From assembly GCA_014728565.1 (NCBI GenBank), contig WJLK01000076.1, forward strand, positions 1-13,748: DNA of 13,748 nt, read 5' to 3'. The DNA comes from Candidatus Pacearchaeota archaeon (GTDB taxonomy: Archaea; Nanobdellota; Nanobdellia; Pacearchaeales; GW2011-AR1). The notes under the pieces were generated by a model that did no database searches, was not told the origin of the DNA, and saw nothing but the letters and a program-made list of their open reading frames with translations. Both the position numbers and the translations under genes were made by a program. Shown here one piece after another: positions 12,347 to 13,748 of this stretch (position 1 is the first letter of the stretch; every line of letters begins with the position of its first letter).

Positions 12347-13537
12347 TTATTTAACATACCTCAAACTTTTTATTATATTAGCAAGGGAAATTTTTTTAAC
12401 AGTTGTTACTTGATCTCCTCCTCCTGAATAAATAAGAATGTCTTTGTTGTTTTTATCTATGACAAGTCCACTTGGAAAGACAACTTCCTTATTTTCAAAA
12501 GTTCCGATTTCATAGGATTTTTTTGGTTTTATTATCATGGAAGGAGATTTTGCAATTATTCTTTCAGGATTTTTTAAATCAAACAGAGCAGCTCCAACAC
12601 CATAGGTAGTTATTTTATCTATGGTTTTTTCATAGCATATTTTTGTTTTTCTAATTCCAATTATTTTTTTAATTATATTATCATGAGGTTCTTTTTTTAG
12701 GTGTCTTGTTCTTGTTATTTTATCAGAAAGTGAGACTACATGATATAGCAGAAGCCAGCCTTTTTTTGTCTTGATTGGAGGAGGTCCTGCTCCATTTCTT
12801 GGACATACTCCTTTTTCTTTGTAAATGCATGGAACTGATTTTAAGTTCCCCCAGGATTTTAGGTCTCTGGAATAAGCAATCCAGATATGAGCAGTTGTAA
12901 ACTGGAAGTTTCCCTCTGGTCTGTCAAACGCAACATATTTTCCTTTGATTTTTTCAGGAAAAATAACAACATCCTTGTCTTGTTCTCCGAAAATAATTCC
13001 CTGCCTCTCCCAGTTCATACAATCCTTTGATATAGCCAGACTTGTTGCAATATTATGGTCTCTTGTGAGGCTTACATAAGTCATTATATATCTGTTGTTG
13101 ATTTTTGTTATTCTTGCATCTTCAACTCCTAGTTCACTATCACTAGCTATTCCATAAAATCCAGGAACCTGTTCTAAGGAAAGAAGATTAAAACCAGATT
13201 CATCAACAATAGCTCTTCTTAAATGGGATATAAAAGTAAGTCTTTTTGTTCCATCTTCAAAAATCATATCAAGGTCAGTGTATTCTTTTACTTTTTTCTT
13301 ATCTATTTTATCAATTTTTACTTTGAATTTCTTTTTTCCAATCATTCTTGGGGAGTAGAGATATTTTTTATCCTCTGTGGTTTTTAATTTTTCAATAACT
13401 CTTAGATATAGCATTATTTTATTATCAGGAAGTCTTACTGCTGCTGGATTTAAAACTCCAAGAACCTCGAAATCCTCTGTTGAGGGTTTTATATGTTCTG
13501 GTTGAATAAGTAATTTTTCTTTTTTTATTCTTACCAT
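12347..13537 (-). CDS. GH130-family mannoside phosphorylase-like protein
   Basis: GH130 enzymes reversibly phosphorolyse beta-mannosides to mannose-1-phosphate (some hydrolyse). The 396-residue five-bladed propeller shows family motifs in order: VLGVLNPAAVRL near the N-terminus, GVEDARITKI (E139-D140, the GxEDxR catalytic region), the blade motif AISKDCMNWERQG, DVVIFPEKIKGKYVAFDRPEG, GAGPPPIKTKKGWLLLYHVV, YGVGAALFDLKNPERIIAKS, and the C-terminal FPSGL with YSGGGDQVT. No signal peptide is present, so it acts in the cytoplasm. The exact linkage is not readable from sequence. An in-frame GTG two codons upstream (13543) is an alternative start; ATG is chosen by preference only. It is convergent with the interrupted 11741 gene, 3 bases apart. 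Confidence 0.85.
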   Translation of the reverse strand: MVRIKKEKLLIQPEHIKPSTEDFEVLGVLNPAAVRLPDNKIMLYLRVIEKLKTTEDKKYLYSPRMIGKKKFKVKIDKIDKKKVKEYTDLDMIFEDGTKRLTFISHLRRAIVDESGFNLLSLEQVPGFYGIASDSELGVEDARITKINNRYIMTYVSLTRDHNIATSLAISKDCMNWERQGIIFGEQDKDVVIFPEKIKGKYVAFDRPEGNFQFTTAHIWIAYSRDLKSWGNLKSVPCIYKEKGVCPRNGAGPPPIKTKKGWLLLYHVVSLSDKITRTRHLKKEPHDNIIKKIIGIRKTKICYEKTIDKITTYGVGAALFDLKNPERIIAKSPSMIIKPKKSYEIGTFENKEVVFPSGLVIDKNNKDILIYSGGGDQVTTVKKISLANIIKSLRYVK

Positions 13538-13603
13538 TTTCACTCTTTTTTGAATTTTTTAGAATTTACTTGAAAAAGGAAAATATGGTTAATAAAGCTT
13601 TTT

Positions 13604-13724
13604 ATGGTACTTGAGTTTCCGAAAATCCTTTATAAATGAATTAAGAGTTCTCAATTCATAAACCGAAAAATAGTAGTACCATCACCACTTCTGAATATCA
13701 AAAGAGGTACGTCACGATGGTACT
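13604..13724. repeat. 8-mer atggtact present three times around the right-edge promoter
   Basis: atggtact occurs at 13604-13611 and 13717-13724, and its reverse complement agtaccat at 13675-13682. One copy is upstream of the TATA box, one is in the predicted leader, and one overlaps the start codon. The last two form the core of a longer inverted repeat. The arrangement could be a set of operator half-sites. Confidence 0.4.
13628..13637 (+). promoter_or_regulatory. TATA-like box of the gene at the right edge
   Basis: ctttataaat preceded by purine-rich ccgaaaat is a BRE/TATA-like pair. Transcription would start near 13656-13662, giving a leader of about 55-60 bases before the ATG at 13717, unlike the near-leaderless genes elsewhere in the window. 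An atgaatt/aattcat inverted repeat (13636-13659) overlaps its 3' side. The remaining 13544-13627 sequence before it shows only a weak promoter candidate for the GH130 gene. Confidence 0.45.
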
Positions 13725-13726
13725 AC
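13673..13726 (+). promoter_or_regulatory. Structured 5' leader enclosing the putative SD and start codon
   Basis: gtagtaccatc (13673-13683) and gatggtactac (13716-13726) are perfect 11-base complements. Inside them acttct (13687-13692) can pair with agaggt (13703-13708), including one G-U. The putative Shine-Dalgarno gaggt (13704-13708) lies in the inner stem and the ATG (13717-13719) in the outer stem, so the folded leader would hide both. This suggests translational control. Only pairing was checked; no energy was computed. Confidence 0.45.
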
Positions 13727-13748
13727 CAATTTTGAAAGGTGTTAAGAA
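13717..13748 (+). CDS. Start of an unidentified gene running off the window
   Basis: ATG at 13717 opens MVLPILKGVK, still open at the window end. A gaggt sequence lies 8 bases upstream and a TATA-like box about 80 bases upstream, supporting a real gene start. Too few residues are present to name a product. Confidence 0.4.
   Translation, partial: MVLPILKGVK

Noticed and set aside
1..13748. CRISPR array, tRNA or rRNA genes
   Set aside because: No regularly spaced direct repeats, cloverleaf-like GC-rich blocks or rRNA signatures were seen in the short intergenic gaps. A tRNA/Rfam scan was not possible.

Overview
The window reads as chromosomal DNA of an AT-rich archaeon, most likely a DPANN-type lineage (Woesearchaeota/Pacearchaeota-like). 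This is inferred from the archaeal form of class I fructose-bisphosphate aldolase, the short archaeal triosephosphate isomerase, lysine-rich compact proteins, and AT-rich TATA-like boxes about 25-35 nt upstream of many start codons with no Shine-Dalgarno site (leaderless style). No rRNA, tRNA or CRISPR array was seen, and no gene-free stretch exceeds 300 bases.

Left part (1-2758). The 3' end of an IS200/IS605-type tnpA and a hairpin abut the end of a minus-strand [NiFe]-hydrogenase maturation operon. In transcription order the operon is: small winged-helix protein, hypA, hypC, a fusion protein with a C-terminal HypC-like domain, a second diverged paralog of that fusion, and a short M52-type hydrogenase maturation protease. 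hypB, hypD, hypE, hypF and the hydrogenase subunits are not in the window. A small winged-helix regulator is transcribed divergently from the operon. The tandem of three HypC-type domains, two of them behind a shared extra N-terminal domain, is the most unusual feature here.

Middle part (2763-8795). This holds a HAD phosphatase overlapping a Nudix hydrolase (minus), standalone NAD(P)H-hydrate dehydratase nnrD (plus), a membrane-anchored alpha/beta hydrolase (plus), a class I methyltransferase interrupted by a -1 frameshift exactly at an in-frame A7 slippery heptamer (plus), a FeeM-like (N-acyl amino acid synthase/GNAT-type) protein (minus), and an aldolase-TIM glycolytic pair (minus). Nnr, Nudix and HAD enzymes suggest metabolite repair and clean-up. 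The aldolase and TIM act at successive steps of the triose-phosphate part of glycolysis/gluconeogenesis.

Right part (8870-13748). A carbohydrate block comprises a PIG-L/LmbE deacetylase, a GT4 glycosyltransferase and a five-bladed beta-propeller glycosidase/phosphorylase-like protein on plus, facing a clear GH130-type mannoside phosphorylase-like gene on minus. Between them lies an unrecognised ORF split by one in-frame TGA. The right edge carries a possible promoter and a structured leader in front of a gene that runs off the window. Its putative Shine-Dalgarno and start codon both fall inside potential stems, and an 8-mer recurs three times there.
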